Of a DNA stretch of 55,122 bases, positions 1-7,661 are shown one piece after another. Under the pieces are notes generated by a model. It was not told the DNA's origin, did not search any database, and saw nothing but the letters and a program-made list of their open reading frames with translations. Position 1 is the first letter of the stretch. Each line of letters opens with the position of its first letter. A program made the position numbers and the translations under genes. Source of the stretch: Candidatus Borkfalkia excrementavium (GTDB lineage Bacteria; Bacillota; Clostridia; Christensenellales; Borkfalkiaceae); assembly GCA_019115945.1 (NCBI GenBank), contig DXCO01000024.1:1-55122 (forward strand), given 5' to 3'.

Positions 1-112
1 ATGCCCGAACAGCTCTGTTATCTTCGGGCGTTTTTGGTCCACATCCTGCAAAAGAGGTAATTGCACCTGCAACAAGCACAAAGCTTATCAGTATACAAAA
101 TAATTTTTTCAT
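1..112 (-). CDS. Lipoprotein, N-terminal part only
   Basis: The minus strand reads from an ATG at 112 into the window edge, giving 37 codons with no stop. The N-terminus is a lysine pair, a hydrophobic stretch and a lipobox-like SFAGC near residue 29, typical of a lipoprotein exported by Sec and lipidated on the cysteine. A GGGAGGG ribosome-binding site lies just upstream. The body of the protein is outside the window, so function cannot be assigned. It may be a solute-binding protein, but nothing here proves that. The strong promoter and dyad upstream suggest controlled expression. Confidence 0.7.
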   Translation of the reverse strand, partial: MKKLFCILISFVLVAGAITSFAGCGPKTPEDNRAVRA

Positions 113-132
113 ATTTTCCCTCCCATTGAAAC

Positions 133-162
133 ATAGTTTTAAAAAAAATATAGTTTTAAAAA
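133..162 (-). repeat. Tandem direct repeat in leader of the lipoprotein gene
   Basis: ATAGTTTTAAAAA occurs at 133-145 and again at 150-162, 17 bp apart. The copies lie between the -10 box and the ATG of the minus-strand lipoprotein gene, so they are around and just after the predicted transcription start. They could be operator half-sites or simple AT-rich drift. Confidence 0.45.
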
Positions 163-190
163 TTATAACATTTATCTTTAAATTTGTCAA
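162..190 (-). promoter_or_regulatory. Consensus SigA promoter for the lipoprotein gene
   Basis: On the minus strand a perfect TTGACA (190-185) is separated by exactly 17 bp from a perfect TATAAT (167-162). The start would fall near 155, giving a leader of about 40 nt before the ATG at 112. Confidence 0.85.
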
Positions 191-193
191 GAT

Positions 194-223
194 GTGACTC
201 AAAATTAGCTCATTTTGTCTCAC
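194..223. promoter_or_regulatory. Imperfect 12-bp inverted repeat, likely operator
   Basis: The left arm GTGACTCAAAAT (194-205) and the right arm ATTTTGTCTCAC (212-223) match as reverse complements at 10 of 12 positions, with a 6-bp spacer. The dyad starts 4 bp upstream of the minus-strand -35 box, an ordinary place for an activator. No regulator is identified. Confidence 0.5.
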
Positions 224-398
224 GTGTGTCTGACATGATGATATTTTATCTTTCTAAAATATTTTCTATTACGGATTATGTTTAGTGCTCATATGTTTAT
301 ATTAATTCAAAAATAGTTTTGGAATTCATTTGGCACTGTGGCGTGTGCTTGGCATAGAAGATATAGCGAAAAGCTGATCAACTGAACTCAAACTTTTC

Positions 399-426
399 AA
401 AACCGCTTCGCAAGAGGCGGTTTTTT
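399..426. terminator. Intrinsic terminator with GNRA loop
   Basis: The stem CCGCTTC/GAGGCGG (one G-U pair) closes a GCAA tetraloop, with A residues before and six T residues after, so it could stop transcription in either direction. No gene clearly ends here. A short open stretch ends in a stop at about 376-378 but has no start or family match. Between 224 and 398 nothing else was recognised. Confidence 0.7.
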
Positions 427-529
427 CCATCCGCTTCGGTGCCGGCGTGCAGGCGGCTGTCAAGTGTTTGCGAGGCGCGCAGTGTAAATTTGGAAAAAAT
501 ATTTCTTCAAAATGCCTCTCAAACAGTTT

Positions 530-555
530 TTGAAAACGGAAGTTTGTGATATAAT
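530..555 (+). promoter_or_regulatory. Extended -10 promoter of the small RNA
   Basis: TATAAT at 550-555 is preceded by TGTGA, an extended -10 element. A TTGAAA at 530-535 is only 14 bp away, so the -35 contact is weak or shifted (TTTTTG at 527-532 gives 17 bp). Start predicted near 562. Confidence 0.6.
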
Positions 556-560
556 AAAGG

Positions 561-772
561 CGTCGCGGATGCGGATACGCCGCGGCGGTTGCCGATCGGC
601 AAAACGAGAGGTCCAAAGCGAATGAAAAATTTTTCGGGTGGTTATTTCATAAAAGGAAATATCGGCGGGACGGGGCGTTCCCGCTCAGACCGGATAGGGG
701 TCAATGCACCCAAAAAACAGTGTAAATGCAGGTTAACGGCAGGCTTTTGAGCGCGGTATAACCTGCTTTTTT
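561..772 (+). ncRNA. Stand-alone structured small RNA, possible 6S RNA
   Basis: This stretch has its own promoter and intrinsic terminator and no convincing reading frame, so it is probably an RNA gene of about 210 nt. Visible structure: a perfect 14-nt palindrome at 589-602; a long-range helix GGTC (610-613) with GACC (688-691) and AGCG (617-620) with CGCT (682-685); hairpins at 644-660, 665-684 and 688-702; the terminator stem at 728-766. It does not match the conserved cores of tmRNA, RNase P, SRP RNA, T-box, purine, ZTP or ykkC elements. Size, free-standing nature and position before purE would fit 6S RNA, but no diagnostic 6S fold was established. It cannot be a purE leader in cis because a minus-strand gene and a terminator intervene. 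Confidence 0.5.
728..772 (+). terminator. Terminator of the small RNA
   Basis: GCAGGTTA (728-735) pairs with TAACCTGC (759-766) around a 23-nt loop and is followed by six T residues. On the other strand no T tract follows, so it acts on the plus strand. Confidence 0.75.
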
Positions 773-776
773 ATTT

Positions 777-1079
777 TCAGAAAGTAATGGCCGGGATCCC
801 AAGCCGGAAAAGCGCGATAAAAAGATAAATATTCAGCACGATCAGCAGGGGCATAAAGATCATCAGGATCAGGTTATCCGTGCGGAATTTTAAAACGAAC
901 ATGGCGATATAGGCGCCCGCGGCTCCGCCGATGAGCCCGGCAAGAAAAAGTTTTCCGTCCCTGAATTTTTCCTGAACGCCCCGTTCCATAGAGCGGCGCT
1001 TCTGCGTTTTGATCAGCATAAAGGAATATAAATTGACGGAAACGATATACACGATCACGATGATATAAGGCAGCAGCAT
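777..1079 (-). CDS. DUF1294 family small membrane protein
   Basis: This 100-residue protein has about four hydrophobic segments (roughly 3-25, 44-64, 68-90 and the C-terminus) and the GLIGGAAGAYIAM motif characteristic of the DUF1294 family, which has no established function. The start at 1079 is chosen because AAAGGGG lies at the right distance; longer versions of the frame overlap purE and are shadows. The gene lies between the small RNA and purE, divergent from the pur operon, with only 72 bp between the two starts. It probably has no link to purine synthesis. Confidence 0.85.
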   Translation of the reverse strand: MLLPYIIVIVYIVSVNLYSFMLIKTQKRRSMERGVQEKFRDGKLFLAGLIGGAAGAYIAMFVLKFRTDNLILMIFMPLLIVLNIYLFIALFRLGIPAITF

Positions 1080-1090
1080 ACGATTCCCCT

Positions 1091-1121
1091 TTGACAAGTA
1101 TGCGCAAAAGGGCAGTAAAAA
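1091..1121 (+). promoter_or_regulatory. Candidate promoter of the pur operon
   Basis: A perfect TTGACA lies at 1091-1096. The best -10 candidates are AGTAAA at 17 bp or TAAAAA at 19 bp, so the assignment is weak. The 72-bp gap holds no purine riboswitch and no recognisable PurR box. Confidence 0.35.
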
Positions 1122-1151
1122 ATTTATCGTACCCCAAAAGGAGGCATAAAA

Positions 1152-1649
1152 ATGGCAAAAGCAGCAATTTTGATGGGCAGCAAATCTGACTTCGGCGTGG
1201 TAAAGCCCGCCGTCGAAACGCTCAAAAAATTCGGCGTTGAAACGGAAGTCCGGGTAATATCCGCGCACCGTACGCCGGACGAGGCGCATGCGTTCGCGTC
1301 GTCTGCAAAGGAAAACGGAACGGAAGTGATCATCTGTGCGGCAGGCAAGGCCGCGCATTTGGGGGGCGTCATCGCCGCATACACGACGCTGCCCGTGATT
1401 GGGCTCCCCGTCAAAACGGACATGATGGGGGGCTTGGACAGTCTTCTTTCCATCGTCCAGATGCCTTCGGGGATCCCCGTGGCAACGGTCGGGGTCAATG
1501 CGGGCGAAAACGCGGGCCTTCTCGCGGTGCAGATCCTCGCGCTTGCCCATCCGGAACTGGCGGAAAAACTTTTCCTCTATAAAAAACAGATGGCGGAAAA
1601 GATCGCGTCGGACGATGCGGCGCTGCAGGAAGAACTGAAAAATTTATAA
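1152..1649 (+). CDS. purE: N5-CAIR mutase, PurE class I
   Basis: PurE rearranges N5-carboxyaminoimidazole ribonucleotide to CAIR in de novo purine synthesis. The 165-residue protein has the family motifs GSKSD (9-13), SAHRTP (37-42), AAHL (67-70) and DSLLSIVQMP. The AAHL form points to class I, which normally needs PurK to make its substrate; no purK is present in this window. Class II enzymes use a different motif, so this is worth noting. AAGGAGG precedes the ATG. It is the first gene of purE-C-F-M-N, 27 bp before purC. Confidence 0.95.
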   Translation: MAKAAILMGSKSDFGVVKPAVETLKKFGVETEVRVISAHRTPDEAHAFASSAKENGTEVIICAAGKAAHLGGVIAAYTTLPVIGLPVKTDMMGGLDSLLSIVQMPSGIPVATVGVNAGENAGLLAVQILALAHPELAEKLFLYKKQMAEKIASDDAALQEELKNL

Positions 1650-1676
1650 TCGTAAAAAATTTCGGAGGATAGAATC

Positions 1677-2384
1677 ATGGAAAAGCGCAACCAACTTTAC
1701 GAAGGCAAGGCGAAAAAGGTATTTGCTACGGACGATCCCGACGTAGTGATCGTGGACTACAAAGACGATGCGACCGCATTCAACGGGCTGAAAAAGGGCA
1801 CGATCGCGGGCAAAGGCGTCATCAACAACAAGATGAGCAACATGATGTTCCGCATCATGGAGCAGCACGGCATTCCCACCCATTACGTTGAGGAACTTTC
1901 CGACCGCGAAACGGCGGTCAAAAAGGTGCAGATCGTGCCTTTGGAAGTCATCATCCGCAACACGGCGGCAGGCAGTTTTTCCAAGCGCTACGGCGTGCCC
2001 GAGGGCAAAAAACTTCCCGTCACCGTTTTGGAATTCAGTTATAAAAACGACGATCTGGGCGATCCGCTGATCAATGATTATCATGCGCTCGCCATGGAAC
2101 TCGCTACGCCCGAAGAGATCGAAACCATCAAAAACATGGCGTTCAAAGTCAACGAGATCATGAAAGAGTTTTTCAAAACGCTCAACATCGATCTGATCGA
2201 TTTCAAACTCGAATTCGGCAGATTCAAAGGGCAGATCATTCTCGCGGACGAAATTTCTCCGGATACCTGCCGCTTCTGGGATATGACGACGGGCGAAAAA
2301 CTCGATAAAGACAGATTCAGAAGGGACATGGGCGGAGTAGAAGACGCATATAAAGAAGTGTTTGCCCGTCTGACCGGCAAGTGA
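1677..2384 (+). CDS. purC: SAICAR synthetase
   Basis: PurC condenses CAIR with aspartate using ATP to give SAICAR. The protein is 235 residues, the usual bacterial length, with the N-terminal YEGKAKKV nucleotide-binding segment and the SPDTCRFWD motif near residue 192. The ribosome-binding site is CGGAGG. The stop lies 17 bp before the preferred start of purF, so the two are probably translated from one message. Confidence 0.97.
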   Translation: MEKRNQLYEGKAKKVFATDDPDVVIVDYKDDATAFNGLKKGTIAGKGVINNKMSNMMFRIMEQHGIPTHYVEELSDRETAVKKVQIVPLEVIIRNTAAGSFSKRYGVPEGKKLPVTVLEFSYKNDDLGDPLINDYHALAMELATPEEIETIKNMAFKVNEIMKEFFKTLNIDLIDFKLEFGRFKGQIILADEISPDTCRFWDMTTGEKLDKDRFRRDMGGVEDAYKEVFARLTGK

Positions 2385-2401
2385 ACCGGAGGCATTTGAG
2401 A

Positions 2402-3826
2402 ATGTATTTGAGAGACGGAAAACTTCCGTTCGACAGCATGAACGAAGAGTGCGGCGTATTCGGCGTATACAGCACCGAGACGCGCGACGTGGCGCATACG
2501 GTCTATTACGGGCTGTATGCCCTGCAGCACCGCGGGCAGGAAAGCGGCGGCATCGCCGTGGCCTACGCGAACAAGATCCAGTATTATAAGGGGATGGGGC
2601 TGATCCCCGAAGTTTTCGCAAACGGGCATCTCGACACCCTTCCCGAAGGGGACATCGCCATCGGGCACGTGCGCTATTCCACGACGGGCGCGAGCCTGCT
2701 CGTCAACGCGCAGCCCATCGTGTTTACGGGCAAATGCGGTAAAATGGCGCTTGCCCATAACGGAAACCTGACCAACACCAAGCAACTCCGCGAAGAACTC
2801 ATCCGCGACAACGCTGTGTTTCAGACGTCTATCGACTCTGAAGTGATGGCGCTCCTCATCAACAAATACAGCGACGGGGATATCGTAAAGGGAGTCATCG
2901 CGGCATGCAATCAGTTCAAGGGATCGTTTGCGCTCGTCGTCATGACTGCAGATAAACTGATCGCCGTGCGCGATCCTTACGGGATCCGCCCGTTGGTATT
3001 GGGAAAAAGCCTCGACGATACCATCATCGCCAGCGAAACGTGCGCCATCGACGCGGTCAGCGGCAATTACGTGCGCGACGTTCAGCCGGGCGAGGTCGTC
3101 GTCATCGACGGGGAAGGGGAACATTCTTATTTTCTCAACCGAGAAAACAAGACGGCCTCCTGTATCTTTGAATACGTGTACTTTGCCCGTCCGGACAGCG
3201 TGATCGACGGGTGCAGCGTATACGAAGCGAGAAAAGAAGCGGGCCGCATCCTCGCCAAGTATTATCCCGTAGACGCGGATATCGTCAGCGGCGTTCCCGA
3301 TTCGGGCGTCGTCGCGGCAAGGGGATATTCCGAGGTTTCGGGCATTCCTTACGTAGAGGCGCTCGCCAAGAACAGATACGTCGGCAGAACGTTTATTCAG
3401 CCCGAGCAGGGCATGCGCGAAAATTCCGTCAGCGTCAAGATGAATGCCCTGCGCGCGAACATCCGCGGAAAGCGGCTGATCATTATTGACGATTCCATCG
3501 TCCGCGGCACGACGAGCCGGAAAACGGTGAAGATGCTGCGCGACGCCGGCGCGAAGGAAGTACATATGATGGTCTGTTCGCCCATCGTCAAGCATCCCTG
3601 CCATTTGGGGATCGACATGCAGTCGTATTCCCAACTTGTCGGCGCAAACCGCACGCAAGAGGAGATCGGCAAATATATCGGCGTGGATTCTATCACATAC
3701 CTCACCGTCGATCAACTGATCGAAACGTGCAAAAACGCAAAATTGAATTTCTGCACGGGCTGTTTTGACGGCCGTTATCCCTATCCGATGAACGATTATC
3801 AGGCGGATAAACACAAATTTGAATGA
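2402..3826 (+). CDS. purF: Amidophosphoribosyltransferase
   Basis: PurF makes phosphoribosylamine from PRPP and glutamine, the first committed step. The N-terminal Ntn glutaminase begins at Cys17 in ECGVFG after a 16-residue propeptide that should be removed, as in the Bacillus enzyme. The PRPP loop IIIDDSIVRGTTSRK lies near residues 360-374. C-terminal cysteines in CSPIVKHPC and CTGCFDG fit the [4Fe-4S]-containing, oxygen-sensitive type. I chose ATG 2402 over the in-frame GTG at 2381 because CGGAGG lies between them. Length 474 residues. Confidence 0.95.
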   Translation: MYLRDGKLPFDSMNEECGVFGVYSTETRDVAHTVYYGLYALQHRGQESGGIAVAYANKIQYYKGMGLIPEVFANGHLDTLPEGDIAIGHVRYSTTGASLLVNAQPIVFTGKCGKMALAHNGNLTNTKQLREELIRDNAVFQTSIDSEVMALLINKYSDGDIVKGVIAACNQFKGSFALVVMTADKLIAVRDPYGIRPLVLGKSLDDTIIASETCAIDAVSGNYVRDVQPGEVVVIDGEGEHSYFLNRENKTASCIFEYVYFARPDSVIDGCSVYEARKEAGRILAKYYPVDADIVSGVPDSGVVAARGYSEVSGIPYVEALAKNRYVGRTFIQPEQGMRENSVSVKMNALRANIRGKRLIIIDDSIVRGTTSRKTVKMLRDAGAKEVHMMVCSPIVKHPCHLGIDMQSYSQLVGANRTQEEIGKYIGVDSITYLTVDQLIETCKNAKLNFCTGCFDGRYPYPMNDYQADKHKFE

Positions 3827-3848
3827 ACGAATAAGGAGAAAAAAGGTT

Positions 3849-4877
3849 ATGCCTGTTTCTTATAAAGACAGCGGCGTGGATGTAGAGCGCGGCTATAAAG
3901 CGGTCGAGTTGATGAAAAAACACGTAAAGACGACCTTCAACGAAAACGTGTTGGGCGATATCGGCTCGTTCGGCGGCTTTTATTCGATCGCCGGAGAAAA
4001 AATGGAAGAGCCCGTTTTGGTGGCGGGCACGGACGGCGTCGGCACCAAACTCAAATATGCATTTTTGGCAAACCGTCACGACACGATCGGCATCGACGCC
4101 GTCGCCATGTGCGTGAACGACATTGTCTGCCAGGGTGCGAAACCTCTTTTCTTTCTCGATTATTTTGCGACGGGCAAACTCTCTCCCGAAACGGTCGCGA
4201 CGGTCGTGTCGGGCGTCGCGGAGGGCTGCCGTCAGTCTGGCTGCGCCCTCATCGGCGGCGAGACGGCGGAGATGCCCGGATTTTATCCGGACGGCGAATA
4301 TGACATCGCGGGCTTTGCTGTGGGCATCGTCGATAAAAAAGACGTGATCAACGGCAAAACCATTGCCGAGGGAGACGCGCTCATCGGCATAGCGTCCAGC
4401 GGCATTCATTCCAACGGCTATTCGCTCGTGCGCAGGCTGTTCGGCGACAATCTGAATGCGCACGATTTGGACCGTTATGACGACCGTCTGAAAGACAATT
4501 TGATCAACGTGCTCCTTACGCCCACGAAAATTTACGTAAAGAGCGTTCTCAACCTCATTTCGAAGGTCAAAGTAAAGGGCATCGCGCATATCACGGGCGG
4601 CGGATTTATCGAAAATATTCCGAGGATCTTTCCGGAAGGGATCGGCTGCGAGATCGATACGAAATCTTATCCCGTGCCCGAAATTTTCAACATTATGCGC
4701 GAAAAGTCGCAGACGGAAGACGCGCAGTTGTACAATACCTTCAATATGGGCATCGGCATGGTCTTCTGCGTAGATCAGAAAGACGTCGAAAAGACGATGG
4801 AAACGCTCGCCTCCACGGGCGAAAAGGCGTACCTGATCGGCAAGACCGTCAAGGGCAAAGGAGTAGTCTTAAAGTGA
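3849..4877 (+). CDS. purM: AIR synthetase
   Basis: PurM closes the imidazole ring, converting FGAM to AIR with ATP. The 342-residue protein has the AIRS-family glycine-rich GTDGVGTK near residue 60 and CALIGGETAEMPG, both typical of PurM. The start at 3849 (MPVSYKDSG) has ATAAGGAG upstream; the longer frame from 3819 would overlap purF. Its stop overlaps the GTG start of purN by 4 nt, suggesting translational coupling. Confidence 0.96.
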   Translation: MPVSYKDSGVDVERGYKAVELMKKHVKTTFNENVLGDIGSFGGFYSIAGEKMEEPVLVAGTDGVGTKLKYAFLANRHDTIGIDAVAMCVNDIVCQGAKPLFFLDYFATGKLSPETVATVVSGVAEGCRQSGCALIGGETAEMPGFYPDGEYDIAGFAVGIVDKKDVINGKTIAEGDALIGIASSGIHSNGYSLVRRLFGDNLNAHDLDRYDDRLKDNLINVLLTPTKIYVKSVLNLISKVKVKGIAHITGGGFIENIPRIFPEGIGCEIDTKSYPVPEIFNIMREKSQTEDAQLYNTFNMGIGMVFCVDQKDVEKTMETLASTGEKAYLIGKTVKGKGVVLK

Positions 4878-5488
4878 AAAAGATCGCCGTTTTTGCGAGC
4901 GGATCGGGCAGCGATTTCCAGTCGGTCATCGATGCCAACGAAAGGGATCCGTTTTGCGAAATTTCCCTTCTCGTCGCGTCGAAAGAGGGGATCTACGCCC
5001 TCGAACGGGCGAAAAAGCACGGGATCGACACGCTCGTGCGCAGAAAAAAAGATTTTTCATCTCTCGAAGAGATGTACGAAGACACGGCAAAGATCCTGAA
5101 AGAGCGCGGCGTGGATTACATTGTGCTCGCCGGCTGGCTCTCCATGATTTCTGAAAATTTTGTACGGGCCTTTCCCGACAGGATCATCAATATTCATCCT
5201 TCGCTCATTCCGAGTTTTTGCGGAAAGGGCTTTTACGGGATCAACGTGCACAGGACGGCTCTCGAATACGGAGTCAAACTTTCCGGCCTGACGGTGCATT
5301 TTGTCGACGAACATTACGACAGCGGCGCGATCATTCTGCAGCGCGCGGTGGAAGTGAAAGAAGACGATACGCCCGAATCTCTGCAGTCGCGCATCCTTGA
5401 AGAGGAACACAAAGCCCTGCCCGAGGCGGTCAGGCTGCTTACGCAGGGCAGGATTATCAAAAACGGCAGAAAAGTCACCATCATTTAA
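4874..5488 (+). CDS. purN: GAR transformylase
   Basis: PurN formylates GAR using 10-formyltetrahydrofolate. The 204-residue protein has the N-terminal FASGSGSDFQ phosphate loop, the catalytic NIHPSLIPSF near residue 105 and the HFVDEHYDSG segment near 141-150. The start is GTG at 4874, overlapping the purM stop. A folate-independent PurT is not seen in this window. Confidence 0.96.
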   Translation: MKKIAVFASGSGSDFQSVIDANERDPFCEISLLVASKEGIYALERAKKHGIDTLVRRKKDFSSLEEMYEDTAKILKERGVDYIVLAGWLSMISENFVRAFPDRIINIHPSLIPSFCGKGFYGINVHRTALEYGVKLSGLTVHFVDEHYDSGAIILQRAVEVKEDDTPESLQSRILEEEHKALPEAVRLLTQGRIIKNGRKVTII

Positions 5489-5510
5489 GTCAATACAGAG
5501 GAGAAAGTTT

Positions 5511-6230
5511 ATGGACGTCTATCAGACGCACGGCATCGGCGATTTGGTCCGCGGCAACAGTTATGTGGGCAGGGGGATCGTCGTCGGTCTGAGCAAAAAC
5601 GCGAAAAAAGCGGTGTTTGCCTATTTCATCATGGGCAGAAGCGAAAACAGCCGCAACCGTATCTTTACCGAAAAGGGTGAGGAGGTTACCATTTATCCTT
5701 TCGACGAAAGCAAGGTGAAGGACCCGTCCCTCATCATCTATTCGCCCGTTCGGCGTGTAAAGGACAGCGTCATCGTCACGAACGGCGATCAGACGGATAC
5801 CGTGCGCGACGCATTGCTTGCGGGCGGCACTTTTGAATCCGCTCTCGAAACGCGCTGTTTCGAGCCGGACGCGCCCAATTTTACGCCGCGTATCAGCGCG
5901 ATCCTGCTTTTGGGCAAAGGCGGCTATACTTATCAGATGAGTATACTCAAAAGCGCCGACGCCGCGGGTTCTGCCTGCAACCGCTATACCTTCTCTTATG
6001 CTCCGCTTGCCGGTATCGGGCATTTTATCCACACGTATAATTGCGACGGAGATCCTATTCCTACCTTCACGGGCGAACCCGAACGGGTCGTCATTCCGGA
6101 CGATCTCCATGCCTTTGCGGACGATCTTTGGAGCAATCTTGACGAAAACAATAAAATTTCTCTCTATGCCCGTTCGATCGACCTTGCAACGGGCAAATGG
6201 GAAAGCGTACTGATCAATAAAAACAAATAA
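5511..6230 (+). CDS. purO: IMP cyclohydrolase, PurO type
   Basis: The 239-residue protein resembles the IMP cyclohydrolase family named after archaeal PurO (N-terminal GDLVRGNSYVGRGIVVG and FAYFIMGRS), which closes FAICAR to IMP. It replaces the N-terminal domain of bifunctional PurH; the gene directly downstream encodes the transformylase half. I chose ATG 5511 (MDVYQTHG) with AGAGGAGA upstream; the longer frame from 5397 overlaps purN. The family call rests on my recognition of the N-terminal motifs and on context, which is strong. Confidence 0.85.
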   Translation: MDVYQTHGIGDLVRGNSYVGRGIVVGLSKNAKKAVFAYFIMGRSENSRNRIFTEKGEEVTIYPFDESKVKDPSLIIYSPVRRVKDSVIVTNGDQTDTVRDALLAGGTFESALETRCFEPDAPNFTPRISAILLLGKGGYTYQMSILKSADAAGSACNRYTFSYAPLAGIGHFIHTYNCDGDPIPTFTGEPERVVIPDDLHAFADDLWSNLDENNKISLYARSIDLATGKWESVLINKNK

Positions 6231-6243
6231 GGAGAGGGCTGAA

Positions 6244-7428
6244 ATGAAAGAATTTGAACTCAAATACGGCTGCAACCCCAACCAGAAACCCGCAAAAATA
6301 TTCATGGAGAACGGAAAAGACCTTCCCATCGAAATTCTCAACGGCAAACCGGGGTATATCAACTTTCTCGATGCGTTCAACAGTTGGCAACTTGTCAAAG
6401 AGATCCGCGAAAACGTCAGTCAGGTCGCGGCGACCTCTTTCAAACACGTCAGTCCGACTTCCGCGGCGATCGGCAAAAAACTTTCCGACCGTCTGAAAAA
6501 ATCCTGCTTTGTGGACGATATCGAGGGGCTGGACGATTCACCGCTCGCCTGCGCATATGCCCGCGCAAGGGGAACGGACCGCATGTCGTCTTTCGGAGAC
6601 TGGATCGCTCTTTCCGACGAGTGCGACGAGGTGACCGCAAAGATCATTTCCCGCGAAGTCTCCGACGGGATCATCGCGCCCGGCTATTCGCCCAAAGCGC
6701 TCGAGATCCTCAAAGCAAAAAGAAAGGGCGGTTACAATATCGTCAAGATCGATAAGGATTACAGGCCCGACCCCGTCGAGCATAAGCAGGTATTCGGCAT
6801 CACGTTTGAACAGGGCAGGAACGAATTCAAAATCGACGCCGATCTTCTGAAAAATATCGTTACGAAAAACAAAAATCTGCCCGATTCGGCAAAAACCGAC
6901 CTCATCATTTCCCTCATTACGCTCAAATATACGCAGTCCAATTCCGTCTGTTTTGCGGCGGACGGGCAGGCGATCGGCGTAGGTGCGGGGCAGCAGTCCC
7001 GCATACACTGCACAAGGCTTGCGGGCAACAAAGCGGATCTTTGGCATCTGCGCCAGAGCGATAAAGTATTGAATCTGCAGTTTGCAGAGGGGATCGGTCG
7101 GCCTGATAAAAACAATATCATCGACATTTATCTTTCCGACGAGTGCGAAGATGTTCTGGGCGACGGCGTATGGAAACAGTATTTCGCCGTCCGTCCCGAA
7201 CCGTTTACGAAAGAAGAGCAGAAAGCGTATCTGTCCAAGATCACGGGCGTGTCTTTGGGTAGCGACGCATTTTTCCCTTTCTCCGACAATATCGAGCGCG
7301 CCAAAAAGAGCGGCGTTTCCTATGTAGCCCAGCCGGGCGGTTCCGTCCGCGACGATCTCGTGATCGAGGCGTGTGACAAATACGATATGGTCATGGCGTT
7401 CACGGGCATGCGCCTGTTCCATCATTAA
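6244..7428 (+). CDS. purH: AICAR transformylase, stand-alone PurH domain
   Basis: This 394-residue protein corresponds to the C-terminal transformylase part of PurH and lacks the MGS-like cyclohydrolase domain. It formylates AICAR using 10-formyltetrahydrofolate. The catalytic Lys-His pair is visible at K67-H68 in ATSFKHVSP, and the C-terminal SDAFFPFSDNIERA and QPGGSVRDD motifs are typical. It lies 13 bp after the PurO-type gene, so the two together do the job of bifunctional PurH. It ends the first pur transcription unit, followed by a long hairpin. Confidence 0.93.
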   Translation: MKEFELKYGCNPNQKPAKIFMENGKDLPIEILNGKPGYINFLDAFNSWQLVKEIRENVSQVAATSFKHVSPTSAAIGKKLSDRLKKSCFVDDIEGLDDSPLACAYARARGTDRMSSFGDWIALSDECDEVTAKIISREVSDGIIAPGYSPKALEILKAKRKGGYNIVKIDKDYRPDPVEHKQVFGITFEQGRNEFKIDADLLKNIVTKNKNLPDSAKTDLIISLITLKYTQSNSVCFAADGQAIGVGAGQQSRIHCTRLAGNKADLWHLRQSDKVLNLQFAEGIGRPDKNNIIDIYLSDECEDVLGDGVWKQYFAVRPEPFTKEEQKAYLSKITGVSLGSDAFFPFSDNIERAKKSGVSYVAQPGGSVRDDLVIEACDKYDMVMAFTGMRLFHH

Positions 7429-7432
7429 AATG

Positions 7433-7471
7433 TTCGGGTAAAAAGGGGAGATCATCCCGTTTTTATCCGAA
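7433..7471 (+). terminator. Long hairpin after the transformylase gene
   Basis: TTCGGGTAAAAA (7433-7444) pairs with TTTTTATCCGAA (7460-7471) with one G-U pair, and an inner GGGA/TCCC stem closes a GATCA loop. The inner stem followed by GTTTTTA looks like an intrinsic terminator; the A-rich arm makes a bidirectional action possible. Confidence 0.6.
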
Positions 7472-7483
7472 ATTTCATACCGT

Positions 7484-7522
7484 GCGCGATTGTGCCGTTA
7501 TATGAAACAGGCCGTATCGCGC
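7484..7522. promoter_or_regulatory. Hairpin in the purH-purD gap
   Basis: GCGCGAT (7484-7490) pairs with ATCGCGC (7516-7522), then a symmetric 3-nt internal loop, then GCC/GGC around a 13-nt loop. It lies upstream of both candidate purD promoters, so it may act as DNA or in a read-through transcript. Confidence 0.4.
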
Positions 7523-7543
7523 GCAATATTTTGGCAGTTATGA

Positions 7544-7573
7544 TTGCGTTTTGCACATCTTGCATGGTATTAT
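7544..7573 (+). promoter_or_regulatory. Candidate upstream purD promoter
   Basis: TTGCGT (7544-7549) and TATTAT (7568-7573) are separated by 18 bp. A transcript from here would contain the whole 56-nt hairpin at 7662-7717. Confidence 0.4.
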
Positions 7574-7631
7574 GTCACACATAATAGGCGCAAATTGCCG
7601 TAAAATGCTTGAATCTTCTTGTCAGTTATGC

Positions 7632-7661
7632 TTGCCTTGCGTTTTCGCGGCGGGTTATAAT
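7632..7661 (+). promoter_or_regulatory. Candidate proximal purD promoter
   Basis: TTGCCT (7632-7637) and a perfect TATAAT (7656-7661) are 18 bp apart. The start would fall near 7668, inside the left arm of the inverted repeat at 7662-7717. Confidence 0.55.

Noticed and set aside
301-378. Possible C-terminal remnant of a coding gene on the plus strand
   Set aside because: A short open stretch ending in a stop near 376 has stops just upstream and no recognisable family; too short to support.
326-616. 96-codon minus-strand frame in the region before the small RNA
   Set aside because: It runs through the terminator at 399-426 and the small-RNA promoter, has biased composition and no ribosome-binding site or family match.
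561-772. Purine, ZTP, ykkC/PRPP or T-box riboswitch for the pur operon
   Set aside because: Conserved cores of these classes were not found, and the RNA is separated from purE by a terminator and an opposing gene.
2381-2401. Upstream GTG start for purF
   Set aside because: The CGGAGG ribosome-binding site lies between this GTG and ATG 2402, and the shorter propeptide is more typical.
2081-3814. 577-codon minus-strand frame under purC and purF
   Set aside because: It lies entirely antisense to clear purC and purF and shows no family features; typical shadow frame in GC-balanced coding DNA.
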